Below are positions 16,418 through 25,292 of a stretch of DNA of 64,000 nucleotides, piece after piece (positions within the stretch are counted from its first letter, which is position 1; each line of letters opens with the position of its first letter). The notes under the pieces were generated by a model, which saw nothing but the letters and a program-made list of their open reading frames with translations, was not told the origin of the DNA and ran no database searches. The DNA is from Negativicutes bacterium. GTDB taxonomy: Bacteria > Bacillota_C > Negativicutes > Sporomusales_B > JARLHX01. The stretch covers positions 1 through 64,000 of the forward strand of contig JARLHX010000407.1 of the NCBI GenBank assembly GCA_031292035.1, in the 5' to 3' direction. The translations under genes were made by a program, and so were the position numbers.

Positions 16418-17731
16418 GTGGAAACAAAACTTCAGACCCGAAATTCCATAAGCATTGACCTCGTTGGCCGTATGGTCAAATACCGATTCTGGATATTTGT
16501 TGCCATTTCTGCTGCTTATCTGGTTTCCTACTTTCACAGGGCGGCACCGGCGGTTGTCGGTCCGGAAATCATGAAAGATATGAACTTGGCCCCGGCGGCC
16601 CTCGGGTTCATGGGTTCGATGTATTTTTGGGCCTATGCGGCAGCCATGCTGCCGGCGGGAATTCTTGCCGACACCTGGGGGGCGAGGAAAACAGTCTCGG
16701 CCTTCGTCCTGGTTGCTGCAGTAGGCGGGTTCATCTTTGGGATGGCGCAAAATGTCGACATGTTGGCTTTCGGTCGATTCCTAGTAGGATTTGGTGTAGG
16801 TTTTGTTTATGTACCGGCTGTAAGGATCATGGCCGACTGGTACAAGCCTGACGAACTGGCTACCTATTCAGGGATATTGCTTGCGATCGGAAATATTGGA
16901 GCATTAGTCTCTTCGGCACCACTCGTCCTTTTGATGGAAGGTATCGGATGGCGTAACGCCTTTCATGTTGTTGGTGTTTTTACCGTCTTGGCCTCGATTC
17001 TGGCCTATATTGTGATCCGCAATAAACCGACCGAGCTGGGCTTTCCTACCCCTCGCGAAATCATGGGGCTGCCTCCGGCTCCGCCTGCACCTAAGGTGTC
17101 GTTAGGCGAGGCCTTGAAAGTGGTGTTTACCAATTCTCAGTTCTATCTTCTGGGGTTGCTGCTATTTTCATATTACGGTACCTTCATGGGGGTTGGCTCA
17201 TTGTGGGCGGGACCGTACCTTCAAAACGTATTTGGCCTTTCCAAACAGAATGCCGGCAATATAATCATGATGTTCCCACTGGGGATGGTATTTGGTTGCC
17301 CCCTTTCGGGCTATCTCTCCGATAAAATAATGAAATCACGCAAAAAAGTCCTCCTGTGGGGCTGCTTATTGCACACGTTATCCTATATTCCGCTTGTGTT
17401 CTTTACTGACCAAATGTCGATCACTTTCCTGTATGGCCTATTCTTCTGGTATGGCATCTCCGGTGGCGCGTTTGTGTCCTGCTTCGCCTGTGCGAAAGAA
17501 ACCTGCGAGCCTCGTTTTGCCGGAACGGCTGTTGGTGCGCTCAATATTTTCATTTTTATCGGTGGGGCATTTTATCAGCATGTCATGGGATCGGTCATCG
17601 GCACCTATCCGGTGCTGAAGCCTGGAGTATATTCATTGGCCGCATATAAAGCCGCATTTACGATACCGCTTGTCGGATTAATAATTGGAGCAGTCCTGTT
17701 TGCTTTCTTCCGGGAAAACCCCAAGACATAG
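16418..17731 (+). CDS. MFS transporter (putative organic-acid uptake)
   Basis: A 437-residue major facilitator with about twelve hydrophobic segments. The helix 2-3 loop motif of the family is visible in LADTWGARKT, and a second-half counterpart in LSDKIMKSRKK. The start is set at GTG 16418, which follows GGGAGG by 9 bp; an earlier in-frame ATG falls inside the upstream hairpin. Lying between the CoA-transferase and Hdr genes of one operon, it probably imports the carboxylate that is then loaded onto CoA. The substrate cannot be read from sequence. Confidence 0.88.
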   Translation: METKLQTRNSISIDLVGRMVKYRFWIFVAISAAYLVSYFHRAAPAVVGPEIMKDMNLAPAALGFMGSMYFWAYAAAMLPAGILADTWGARKTVSAFVLVAAVGGFIFGMAQNVDMLAFGRFLVGFGVGFVYVPAVRIMADWYKPDELATYSGILLAIGNIGALVSSAPLVLLMEGIGWRNAFHVVGVFTVLASILAYIVIRNKPTELGFPTPREIMGLPPAPPAPKVSLGEALKVVFTNSQFYLLGLLLFSYYGTFMGVGSLWAGPYLQNVFGLSKQNAGNIIMMFPLGMVFGCPLSGYLSDKIMKSRKKVLLWGCLLHTLSYIPLVFFTDQMSITFLYGLFFWYGISGGAFVSCFACAKETCEPRFAGTAVGALNIFIFIGGAFYQHVMGSVIGTYPVLKPGVYSLAAYKAAFTIPLVGLIIGAVLFAFFRENPKT

Positions 17732-17742
17732 AGGAGACTGCG

Positions 17743-18381
17743 ATGAAAAGAGAACTGGCCAAAAACTGGTCGGAAGAGTTCCGGCAAGCCATTGAAAGTG
17801 CCGGACTAACAGAGGATTTATACCATTGTCTAACCTGCGGCAAGTGTGTCGGTTCCTGCCCTGTAGCGGCTATTACCCCTTCTTACAATCCGCGGCAGAT
17901 TATCCGGGAGGTCTTACTGGGGAATTTTTCGCGGCTGGTAAACAGCGAAGAGATCTGGCGCTGCTTCTGGTGTGCCACCTGTGCTTCTACCTGTCCGAGT
18001 GAAATTAAGTTTCCCATGCTCATGTTGATGTTGCGCTATTATGCTTTACAGCATGGCTCTGGGCGAAAGTACGCGGTTGTCTTTAAACGGTTTGTCGATA
18101 AGGCGAAAGAAGATGGTGTAACCTTCCTGCCTTATAGCGCCAAACGGCTGGAAAAGATTACAGCCCTCCGGGTAAGCCTTGGACTTAAACCGCTGCGCGA
18201 GGTGTCGGCTGCAGCGAAAAAGGAATACGCAGTGCTATATGAGCTTTCGGGAACAAGTGAATGGTTGAATGAACTGGAAGCTGCAGCCGAAGGTCCACTT
18301 GCGCTGACGTTTGCACCCGGGCGGATCCGGTGCCCGGAAGATGCGGATAGGCGGCCGGGAAGGGCGCACGGGGAGGGATAA
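17743..18381 (+). CDS. HdrC-like iron-sulfur protein (C1)
   Basis: A 212-residue ferredoxin-type subunit. Two CxxCxxCxxxCP motifs lie at residues 29-39 (HCLTCGKCVGSC) and 74-84 (RCFWCATCASTC), enough for two [4Fe-4S] clusters. The middle helical part resembles HdrC/GlpC. The C-terminal ~40 residues are proline- and arginine-rich and not conserved-looking. It is followed 2 bp later by an HdrB subunit, reproducing the usual HdrC-HdrB pair. It should pass electrons between the flavin subunit and the HdrB catalytic clusters. Confidence 0.9.
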   Translation: MKRELAKNWSEEFRQAIESAGLTEDLYHCLTCGKCVGSCPVAAITPSYNPRQIIREVLLGNFSRLVNSEEIWRCFWCATCASTCPSEIKFPMLMLMLRYYALQHGSGRKYAVVFKRFVDKAKEDGVTFLPYSAKRLEKITALRVSLGLKPLREVSAAAKKEYAVLYELSGTSEWLNELEAAAEGPLALTFAPGRIRCPEDADRRPGRAHGEG

Positions 18382-18383
18382 CT

Positions 18384-19334
18384 ATGAGCACGCTGAAAAA
18401 GGTTTCGCTGATAAATCGTGACCGAGTTAGTCAATTGCCGATACCCCAAAAGCTCTTCCTTTTTCTAAGCTGTACCGGTAGTATCGAGTATCCGGGTACG
18501 GAAAAATCGATAAAAATCATTGCTGACAAGCTGGGAATAGAATTGGTCGAATCGGCCGATCAAACGTGCTGCAGCGGCTATATGCTGACCTGTAACGCGA
18601 TGAAACCGATTCTTGCCTTGGCAGCAACGGCAAGGAACTTGAGCATACCGGAAAGCATGGGGCTTGATGTGGCTGCCTTTTGCAATGGCTGCTACGCATA
18701 TATGAATGAATTGGCTCACCTGGTGGGGCACCATGCGGGATTCAAACCTGAAGTGGACGCCATCATGGCGAAAATTGGCCGTGAATTTACCGGGAAAGTA
18801 CGGATATTCCATGTTCAGGAGTTGTGGTACAGACAATTGGAGAAGATCGCATCTTTGCAAAAGCAGCCGTTGAATGGATTAAAGATCGCAGCTCACTACG
18901 GGTGCCATTATTTGGCTAATAAAGCCGCTGCCATTGACGATTCGGCAGACCCTACCTTTATTGAGGAAATAGTGGAACGATTGGGCGGGACTCCGGTATT
19001 TTATCCTGAACGGCGGGCTTGCTGCGGCTATTCGGTAGGTCGGGGATTCACACACCGTGATGATATTGTCATCCATCACCTTGCAAGAAAAATGGCCAGC
19101 GCCGTCGACAACGGGGTTGACCTGATGGTGACCACCTGTCCGGGTTGTAATGTGGCTCTAGACCGAGAACAACCAGCGCTAAGGGAAATGGGGATTTCTA
19201 CGAACATCGCCGTTATTGATATTTCGCAGTTAATTGCATTCGCACTCGGTGCGCCCCTCGATCAACTGGGCTTTGCAGCCAATACTACGCCGGTACTGCC
19301 GGTTTTGGAGAAAATGACGCAGGGGCAATCCTAG
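18384..19334 (+). CDS. HdrB-like subunit with CCG domains (B1)
   Basis: A 316-residue subunit with two cysteine-rich CCG-type domains. The first shows TCCSGYM and CNGCYAYM; the second shows YGCHYL, RACCGYS and TTCPGCNVAL. In methanogen HdrB such cysteines hold the noncubane [4Fe-4S] clusters that split disulfides. About 35 N-terminal residues precede the first CCG domain. It lies 2 bp after HdrC1. Together with the second C-B pair it flanks the single HdrA-like gene, an order resembling the sulfur-oxidising sHdr cluster (C1-B1-A-...-C2-B2). Confidence 0.9.
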   Translation: MSTLKKVSLINRDRVSQLPIPQKLFLFLSCTGSIEYPGTEKSIKIIADKLGIELVESADQTCCSGYMLTCNAMKPILALAATARNLSIPESMGLDVAAFCNGCYAYMNELAHLVGHHAGFKPEVDAIMAKIGREFTGKVRIFHVQELWYRQLEKIASLQKQPLNGLKIAAHYGCHYLANKAAAIDDSADPTFIEEIVERLGGTPVFYPERRACCGYSVGRGFTHRDDIVIHHLARKMASAVDNGVDLMVTTCPGCNVALDREQPALREMGISTNIAVIDISQLIAFALGAPLDQLGFAANTTPVLPVLEKMTQGQS

Positions 19335-19360
19335 ATGAGGTTTGAAAGGGGAAATGCAAT

Positions 19361-20404
19361 ATGGCTGCAAAACGAGTTTTAATAGCAGGCGGCGGAGTGG
19401 CTGGGCTACAAGCGGCTCTGGATTTGGCAGCAGCTGGTATTGAAGTTGTATTAGCTGAAAAGGAAGCAACTCTGGGGGGGCATGTTGCCGGATTTTCTTC
19501 CTTGTTTCCTCATCTGAACGATGGCCGGGAAATGTCCCGTAAAATGATCGACCGTATAAAAGGGCAACCGGGAATAACCGTTCTGGCGGCAACGAAAGTC
19601 ACCGCCGTTGACCGCGACTCCGGCGGATTCGTTGTGGCGATGGATGGTGCGGGAACTGATGATCGCGCTTTCTTTGATGCCGTACTGCTGGCAACAGGAT
19701 ACCGTAACTTTGCCGCCGAGAAATATGGCGAATACGGTTACGATCGATACCAGGGTGTTATCACAAGTATTGATTTTGAGAAACAGTGGCCTGAACTGGC
19801 GACACAACCATTGAAAACGGTAGTTTTTATCCAATGTGTCGGTGCGCGTGACCGGAGTAAGGGAATGCCGTATTGCTCAAAGGTATGCTGTATGTACACT
19901 GCAAAGCAGGCCGCAGAAGTCCGTGATGCTTTACCCGATACGCAGGTTTACGTTTTTTATATGGATATCCGCGCTAACTTTCACCACGGGGAGGAATTCG
20001 TTCGTGGTGTGATGGAGAAACAGCGTGTGCGTTATATCCGGGGGCGGGTGGCTAAAGTATTTCCGGCTGGTTCCCGGCTGATTGTCCGGGCGGAAGATAC
20101 GCTGATGGGAGTGCCGCTGGAGATGGAAACTGATTTGGTTGTTCTTGCTTCTGCCATGGTTCCTGAACAAGAGACTGCCGAGCTTGCTAGGAGGGTGGGT
20201 GGGGCCGCTGATGACTACGGGTTTGTCGCGCCGCCTTTTGAGAGCATCCGGGACCAGCCGATGAGCATCGCTCCCGGGGTGTTCTATGCTGGGGCGTGCG
20301 GCTTTCCGACCGATGCGAAAGACGCTATTATGCAAGGCAGTGCGGCTGCGTCAGGGATCTTAGCTTACTTGCTCTCGGGCGAGAAGGGACGGATGGAGCG
20401 GTGA
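19361..20404 (+). CDS. HdrA-like FAD subunit (short form)
   Basis: A 347-residue flavoprotein. The N-terminus carries the dinucleotide-binding GGGVAGLQAAL motif (residues ~10-20) and a GGHVAGF loop. A four-cysteine set (C159, C172, C176, C177, in CVGARD and YCSKVCCMY) matches the HdrA [4Fe-4S] site. At under 350 residues it lacks the extra N- and C-terminal ferredoxin domains of the ~650-residue methanogen HdrA. That makes it closer in size to sHdrA or QmoA (family knowledge). As the only flavin subunit between two C-B pairs, it is the likely electron hub of the complex. Confidence 0.9.
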   Translation: MAAKRVLIAGGGVAGLQAALDLAAAGIEVVLAEKEATLGGHVAGFSSLFPHLNDGREMSRKMIDRIKGQPGITVLAATKVTAVDRDSGGFVVAMDGAGTDDRAFFDAVLLATGYRNFAAEKYGEYGYDRYQGVITSIDFEKQWPELATQPLKTVVFIQCVGARDRSKGMPYCSKVCCMYTAKQAAEVRDALPDTQVYVFYMDIRANFHHGEEFVRGVMEKQRVRYIRGRVAKVFPAGSRLIVRAEDTLMGVPLEMETDLVVLASAMVPEQETAELARRVGGAADDYGFVAPPFESIRDQPMSIAPGVFYAGACGFPTDAKDAIMQGSAAASGILAYLLSGEKGRMER

Positions 20405-20406
20405 CC

Positions 20407-20958
20407 ATGCTTTTAAATCCGGAAAGGTCGGCGCTGCAAGCGAAGCTGGAACAAGCAACCGGTGTAAATGTTGATGTCTGTCTGCAATGCGGCTGCTGCA
20501 CCGGCGGTTGTACCGGCATCGAGTTCATGGATTTCAGCCCTCGTCAGGTCATACAGATGATCAAACTAGGGCACCGGGAAACGCTGCTGAACAGTTCTGC
20601 GATCTGGTTTTGTGCTGCTTGTCATATCTGTGAAGACCGCTGTCCGGCGGGTATTCATATTACAGAAGTGATGGATGGTCTGCGGAGCATGGCAGCCGAC
20701 GATCCGTCTTTGCCGGAAAATGAAAAGAAGCAGTTTCACCGGATGTTTCTCAGTCATATCAAGCGCTTTGGCCGGCTGCATGAGGGGTCATTTACACTGG
20801 CGTATAGTTGGTGTGCAAAGATGCCTTTGCCTGAGATCAAACTGATGTGGCGGATGTTCACCAAAGGACGGATTGATGTTAAATTGCCGCATCGTCCGGC
20901 CGCCAGCTTCAAAAAGCTCATCAGCAGCTTGCGTGAGAGAGGTGACACCGCAAAATGA
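20407..20958 (+). CDS. HdrC-like iron-sulfur protein (C2)
   Basis: A 183-residue second HdrC. Cluster motifs lie at residues 25-35 (CLQCGCCTGGC) and 69-79 (CAACHICEDRC). ATG 20407 lies 2 bp after the HdrA stop; GTG 20401 is a possible alternative. The C-terminal end overlaps the following HdrB2 gene by 4 bp, indicating coupled translation. It differs clearly from C1, so the two C-B pairs are old paralogues and not a recent duplication. Confidence 0.9.
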   Translation: MLLNPERSALQAKLEQATGVNVDVCLQCGCCTGGCTGIEFMDFSPRQVIQMIKLGHRETLLNSSAIWFCAACHICEDRCPAGIHITEVMDGLRSMAADDPSLPENEKKQFHRMFLSHIKRFGRLHEGSFTLAYSWCAKMPLPEIKLMWRMFTKGRIDVKLPHRPAASFKKLISSLRERGDTAK

Positions 20959-21821
20959 AAGATATAAGCGTAGTAGCGTACTATCCAGGATGTTCGCTGC
21001 ACGGCATGTCGCGCGCATATGACCTTTCCTGCAAGCAGGTATGCGACAAGATCGGGATACGATTGGTTGATATTCCGGATTGGAACTGCTGCGGCGCAAC
21101 ATCAGCCCACACGGTTGATCGAGCTCTCAATCTGGCCATCAATGTAAGAAACCTGAACCTTGCCGGAAAGACAGGGGCAATGGTGATGGCGGCTCCCTGC
21201 GCGGCCTGCTACTCCAATTTAAAAAGGACAGCGGTCTCTTTGCGAGACGACGCTGTCAGGAAAAAAGCCGCTGAGTTGCTCGAGGATAGCGTCGCTGACA
21301 TTGAGGTCATGCATTTTTCCGAGTTATTCGCCCGGCCGGGAACTGCGGCCAAAGTTCAGCAATACATCCAGCGAACCTTTAATGGGTTGAAGATGGCCTG
21401 TTACTACGGCTGCCTTACCGTAAGGCCCTTTCATACCGTAGAATTCGACAATTCGGAAAACCCGCAGTCTTTGGATGATTTGCTGAAGATGACAGGTGTT
21501 GATTGCATCGACTGGTCGCATAAGACAGAGTGCTGCGGGGCAAGTTTTGCCGCTTGCGGGCCTGAATTAGTAGCCGCTAAAACTGAAGAAATTATTGGTC
21601 AGGCTTTGGCCGCGGGGGCCGAGGCTTTTGCAGTGGCTTGCCCGTTGTGTCACACCAATTTGGAAATGAGTCTTTATCGATTAGGCCGCTTAGATATCCC
21701 GGTCACCTTTTTTACGCAGGTAATTGGTTTAGCGATGGGGTTTACAGATAAAGAAATGGGATTGCAACACCTGTTGGCCAATGCTTTTCCCTGGAAGGAG
21801 AAGTTGGCAATAGTATCTTAA
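20955..21821 (+). CDS. HdrB-like subunit with CCG domains (B2)
   Basis: A 288-residue second HdrB that starts inside the C2 stop (ATGA overlap). CCG-type cysteines appear as YYPGCSLH, NCCGAT, CAACYSNL, YGCLTV, ECCGAS and CPLCHTNL, a fuller canonical set than in B1. This suggests that B2 carries the standard noncubane clusters while B1 may be modified. Placed directly before the second CoA-transferase pair, it fits a complex acting on a disulfide or thiol-bearing CoA-linked intermediate. This role is inferred from context only. Confidence 0.9.
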   Translation: MKDISVVAYYPGCSLHGMSRAYDLSCKQVCDKIGIRLVDIPDWNCCGATSAHTVDRALNLAINVRNLNLAGKTGAMVMAAPCAACYSNLKRTAVSLRDDAVRKKAAELLEDSVADIEVMHFSELFARPGTAAKVQQYIQRTFNGLKMACYYGCLTVRPFHTVEFDNSENPQSLDDLLKMTGVDCIDWSHKTECCGASFAACGPELVAAKTEEIIGQALAAGAEAFAVACPLCHTNLEMSLYRLGRLDIPVTFFTQVIGLAMGFTDKEMGLQHLLANAFPWKEKLAIVS

Positions 21822-21840
21822 AAAAAGAGGAGGAAATGTA

Positions 21841-22656
21841 ATGTTCAGCAAGCTTAAGTCCATGTCTGAAGCTGCCAGTCTAGTGCAGGATGGACAGATG
21901 ATTGCGGTTGGCGGCAATGCTTTGCATCGCACACCGACTGCATTCTGTCAAGAACTGGCGAAACAAAAACGAAGCGCCTTGCGCGGAGTTGGCGCAGCTC
22001 CTGGTATTGCCATGGATGTGTTGTGCTCGGCCGGCAGCTTAACGGAAATCTATTTTGGTTTCTTCGGATTTGAAAATGAATACGGACTGGCCCCAGGTAT
22101 GCGCAAAGGGATACAGGCAGGAACAATCAAAGCCTTGGAAGGTTCCTGAACGGCGATCATTAATGCTCTCCGTGCGGGAGCATACGGGATACCTTTCATC
22201 GGCGTGGGCGGTATGTGGGGGAGCGACCTGATCGCTCAGCGACCCGACCTCTTTCAAATTATGCAAAGCCCCTTTACTGGCGAAGAAGTAGTGATTATAA
22301 AAGCACTGGCTCCCGATTGGGCTGTCATCCATGTTCAGGAAGCCGACGAATTCGGCAATGCCCGGATTCTTGGCTCTGAATTCCAGGATGTGATTATGAC
22401 CCGGGCGGCCCACAAGACTATTATTACAACAGAAAAATTGGTGGATACTGAAACATTTAAGAAGGAACCTAAACTAACCTCGGTACCGCACTTTTTGGTC
22501 GAAGCGGTTGTGCTTGCTCCCCAGGGAGCAAAACCCGGGATTTGTTATCCCAATTATCTTAAAGCCGACCCGGACGGGATGAAAGCCTACAGTAAGGCTG
22601 TTAAAGAGGGCACTGTGGATGCTTATCTTGCCGCGGTAACCGAAGGGAGGGTTTAA
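21841..22656 (+). CDS. CoA-transferase family I, alpha subunit (alpha2), with in-frame UGA: candidate selenoprotein
   Basis: Reading from ATG 21841 (GAGGAGG upstream), codon 103 is TGA (22147-22149), and the same frame continues with full similarity to alpha subunits to 22656. Read through, the protein has 271 residues. The codon sits in KALEGS-UGA-TAIINALRAGAYGIPF, aligned with VAWEDYSNLSMSLRF of alpha1, three residues after a conserved Glu. Glu105 of IpdA, the catalytic residue of IpdAB, lies in a comparable part of the protein (from memory). A SECIS-like hairpin follows, and selC is 10 kb upstream. The alternatives are a nonsense mutation or sequencing error. The ribosome-binding site, frame and downstream part are otherwise intact, and the next gene starts 1 bp after the stop. 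Confidence 0.7.
22147..22183 (+). promoter_or_regulatory. Candidate bacterial SECIS: UGA plus bulged stem-loop
   Basis: After the UGA (22147-22149), ATGCTC (22163-22168) and CC (22170-22171) pair with GG (22176-22177) and GAGCAT (22178-22183). T22169 is bulged and the loop is GTGC. The loop begins 22 nt after the UGA, has G in first position and sits on an 8-bp stem. This fits the general bacterial SECIS layout (bulged U, G-containing small loop, loop about 16-37 nt from the UGA). The fold was done by eye. Confidence 0.5.
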
Positions 22657-22657
22657 G

Positions 22658-23386
22658 ATGAATTATGGACCTGCCGAAATGATGGTGATCGCACTTGCCC
22701 GCGAAATCAATGAGGGTGATACCGTTTTTCATGGGCTCGCCTCACCGGTGCCGATGACAGCAATGAAGCTGGCGAAAGCGCTGGGAGTTAATTATACCTA
22801 TCTTTGCTTGGCAGATGGGGTCGATCCCGACTGGCAAAAGCCGGCATATAGCGGCTCCACCCTTTCGATGAATCAATATGAGGGCGCGGTTGCAACCTTT
22901 GGTCTGCATGAGATATTTGACTTGGCCTGTTCCAATCGGGTGGATATCGCTTTCTTGAGTTTAGTGCAAATGAGTCAAGACGGATCCATCAATATGTCCT
23001 TTGTGGGTGGTTCTTATGACCAGCCGAAGGTAAGGCTTCCCGGCGGCGCAGGCAGCGCGACCCTGACGCCGGTTACCAAGCGGACTACGATATGGAAAAC
23101 CAAGCATGATAAGAATGCCTTTGTTTCTCAAGTGGCATACACTACCGCAAAACCCGATCCCAGCAAGCAATTTAAGGTCGTGACCAATCTTTGCACAATG
23201 GTTCTGAAGAACGGTTTGCTGGAGCTTGAAAGTATTCATCCTTACTCCAGCCTGGAAGAAGTCAAAACCAATACGGGATGGGAGATTACCCAGACCTCTG
23301 TTCCTTGGACTCCGGAGCCGACGGCTGCCGAAATGGCGGCACTGGAAAAAATAGATCCCAATCGGATTCGCGACGTCGAATTCTAG
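22658..23386 (+). CDS. CoA-transferase family I, beta subunit (beta2), lacking the catalytic Glu
   Basis: A 242-residue partner of alpha2, starting 1 bp after its stop. It keeps the beta-subunit fold landmarks (AFLSLVQMSQDGSIN, VRLPGGAGSATL), but where beta1 has MTEGGV it reads CLADGV, with Ala or Asp in the place of the glutamate. Loss of this Glu is the hallmark of IpdB-like partners, whose enzymes hydrolyse ring-opened CoA thioesters instead of transferring CoA (family knowledge). Alpha2/beta2 may therefore do a different reaction from alpha1/beta1, with the active-site residue supplied by alpha2. Confidence 0.85.
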   Translation: MNYGPAEMMVIALAREINEGDTVFHGLASPVPMTAMKLAKALGVNYTYLCLADGVDPDWQKPAYSGSTLSMNQYEGAVATFGLHEIFDLACSNRVDIAFLSLVQMSQDGSINMSFVGGSYDQPKVRLPGGAGSATLTPVTKRTTIWKTKHDKNAFVSQVAYTTAKPDPSKQFKVVTNLCTMVLKNGLLELESIHPYSSLEEVKTNTGWEITQTSVPWTPEPTAAEMAALEKIDPNRIRDVEF

Positions 23387-23572
23387 CTATGGCGGCTGCG
23401 AAATAAAGCCTGAGCTATTCTGTTTCAGGCCGGTATTTGCCGTGGCGGTCCCGCTGCGGCGAAGAAGCAGTTCATGCAACCGCCGCTTTATTCTCGCCGG
23501 GAATGAATGTGGTCGGCATAAGTAGGAGGGGGAGGTATTCTCCCCCTATTCATTTGGAAGGAGGCATTTCAC

Positions 23573-25258
23573 ATGCAGGAATCTCCTCTTAACATCGTGG
23601 TGGTCGGTGCGGTGGCAGCCGGCATGAAAGCGGCTTCTAAGGCCCGGCGGTGCGATTCCCGGGCCAGGATTACTGTTTTGGAAAAGGGCGAATTGATCTC
23701 GTACGGGGCTTGTGGTATGCCCTATTATGTTGAAGGAGAAGTAAAAGAGCTGGATGAGCTGATGAAAACTTCGGCCGGTTATTTGAGAGATATCGCATAT
23801 TTTCAGGAAGTAAAAAATATCGATGTTCAAACCGGCATAACCGCCACTCGTATTGACAGAAGCGCCAAAACCCTTTTCGCGAACAAAGCGGATGGTAGTG
23901 AATGTTGTTTTCCTTATGATAAGTTGGTTTTAGCCACCGGCGCATTGCCATTAACTCTGCCGATTCCTGGCGCTGAACTGCAAAACATTCTTCCATTGTG
24001 GCATCCCCGCCAGGCACAGGCGGTGGACAGAGGGATTGCAAACGGACAATATAAAAAGGCGGTAATTATCGGTGCCGGTCTTGTTGGAATCGAAATGGCT
24101 GAGGCGTTAGCGATACGAGGACTGGAAGTCACGGTTGTAGAAATGAAGGAACAAATATTTCCGGCCTTTCTGGATCCGGGGATGGCAAAGGCCCTAGAGA
24201 AGTATTTGCGCAATAAGGGGGTGCGAATTTTTACCCAAGAGAAAGTACTCCGATTCGAAGGAAAGGATACCGTCAGCGGAGTGGTAACCGATACGCAGAT
24301 CATACCGGCAGACCTGGTGATAACCGGGGTAGGAGTAAAACCCAACATAGAACTTGCCGCTGCCGCTGGACTTGAAATCGGGTCAGCAGGGGGCATCATC
24401 GTAGATGAATGTTTGCGGACAACAGACCCGGATATTTATGCCGGAGGGGATTGTGTCGAGAATATCCATCTGATTTCTGGGAAAAAGCTGCTCACCCCCA
24501 TGGGCTCGACCGCCAATAAACACGGTCGGGTGATTGGCGCGAATGTCTGCGGAGGGGATTTGCGGTTTAAGGGAGTTTTGGCTTCAGTTATTGTGAAGGT
24601 GTTCGATATCAATGTGGGCGCAGTGGGGTTGAATGAGTCTGAAGCTGTGTCTATGGGTATTGATTATGTTGCCTCAGTGATCACCGCTTTTGATAAACCA
24701 CATTATATGTCCGGGGCGCGAACCCTGACGCTTAAATTAATCGTTGATTCAAAGACACGCAAGATTCTGGGGGCACAGGCTTATGGCCGAAGTGATGTTT
24801 CTAAACGACTGGATGTGATCGCCATGGCCCTGACAGTAGGAGGATCGCTGGAAGATTTGTTTGACGCTGATTTGACATATGCTCCCCCTTTTAATAGCCC
24901 CATTGATCCGGTAGCTGTGGCGGCAAATGTAGTGATGAATAAGCTGGACGGGAAATTCACAGGGATTTCGCCGTTAATGGGCAAGGCGGAAGCGGAGATA
25001 GGCACTGTTTTTCTCGATGTCCGTACAGACCGGGAAACAGCGCGAAGCCGGCTGGCGGGCTGCAGGCAGAAGCATATCCCGCTGCATGAGCTGCGCTGCC
25101 GCTTGGATGAAATCGATTTTGGCGCGGATATTATTACCTTCTGCTCATTTGGGCTTAGAGGATATGAAGCTGCTCTCATTTTACAAGAGGCCGGATTTAT
25201 GGGTGTTAAAAACTTAGAGGGCGGTACGACGGCTTGGCCGTTTGATTTTGAAAAGTAA
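23573..25258 (+). CDS. CoA-disulfide reductase-like flavoprotein fused to a rhodanese domain
   Basis: A 561-residue protein. Residues ~1-450 are a pyridine-nucleotide-disulfide oxidoreductase: an N-terminal FAD motif (VVGAVAAGMKAA), SYGACGMPYY with the single redox Cys typical of CoA-disulfide reductases, an NAD(P)H motif (IIGAGLVGIEMAEAL) and the late FAD motif (IYAGGDC). Residues ~470-561 are a rhodanese domain with its active Cys in TFCSFGLRGYEA. Such fusions reduce CoA disulfides, CoA persulfides or polysulfide with NAD(P)H. The start has GGAGG 8 bp upstream. A 186-bp gap with a GCCTGA/TCAGGC hairpin separates it from beta2, so it may be the last gene of the operon. It links the cluster to sulfur chemistry. 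Confidence 0.9.
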   Translation: MQESPLNIVVVGAVAAGMKAASKARRCDSRARITVLEKGELISYGACGMPYYVEGEVKELDELMKTSAGYLRDIAYFQEVKNIDVQTGITATRIDRSAKTLFANKADGSECCFPYDKLVLATGALPLTLPIPGAELQNILPLWHPRQAQAVDRGIANGQYKKAVIIGAGLVGIEMAEALAIRGLEVTVVEMKEQIFPAFLDPGMAKALEKYLRNKGVRIFTQEKVLRFEGKDTVSGVVTDTQIIPADLVITGVGVKPNIELAAAAGLEIGSAGGIIVDECLRTTDPDIYAGGDCVENIHLISGKKLLTPMGSTANKHGRVIGANVCGGDLRFKGVLASVIVKVFDINVGAVGLNESEAVSMGIDYVASVITAFDKPHYMSGARTLTLKLIVDSKTRKILGAQAYGRSDVSKRLDVIAMALTVGGSLEDLFDADLTYAPPFNSPIDPVAVAANVVMNKLDGKFTGISPLMGKAEAEIGTVFLDVRTDRETARSRLAGCRQKHIPLHELRCRLDEIDFGADIITFCSFGLRGYEAALILQEAGFMGVKNLEGGTTAWPFDFEK

Positions 25259-25292
25259 TAGTTTCGTTCTGACATGACAGGAATGCGGTATT

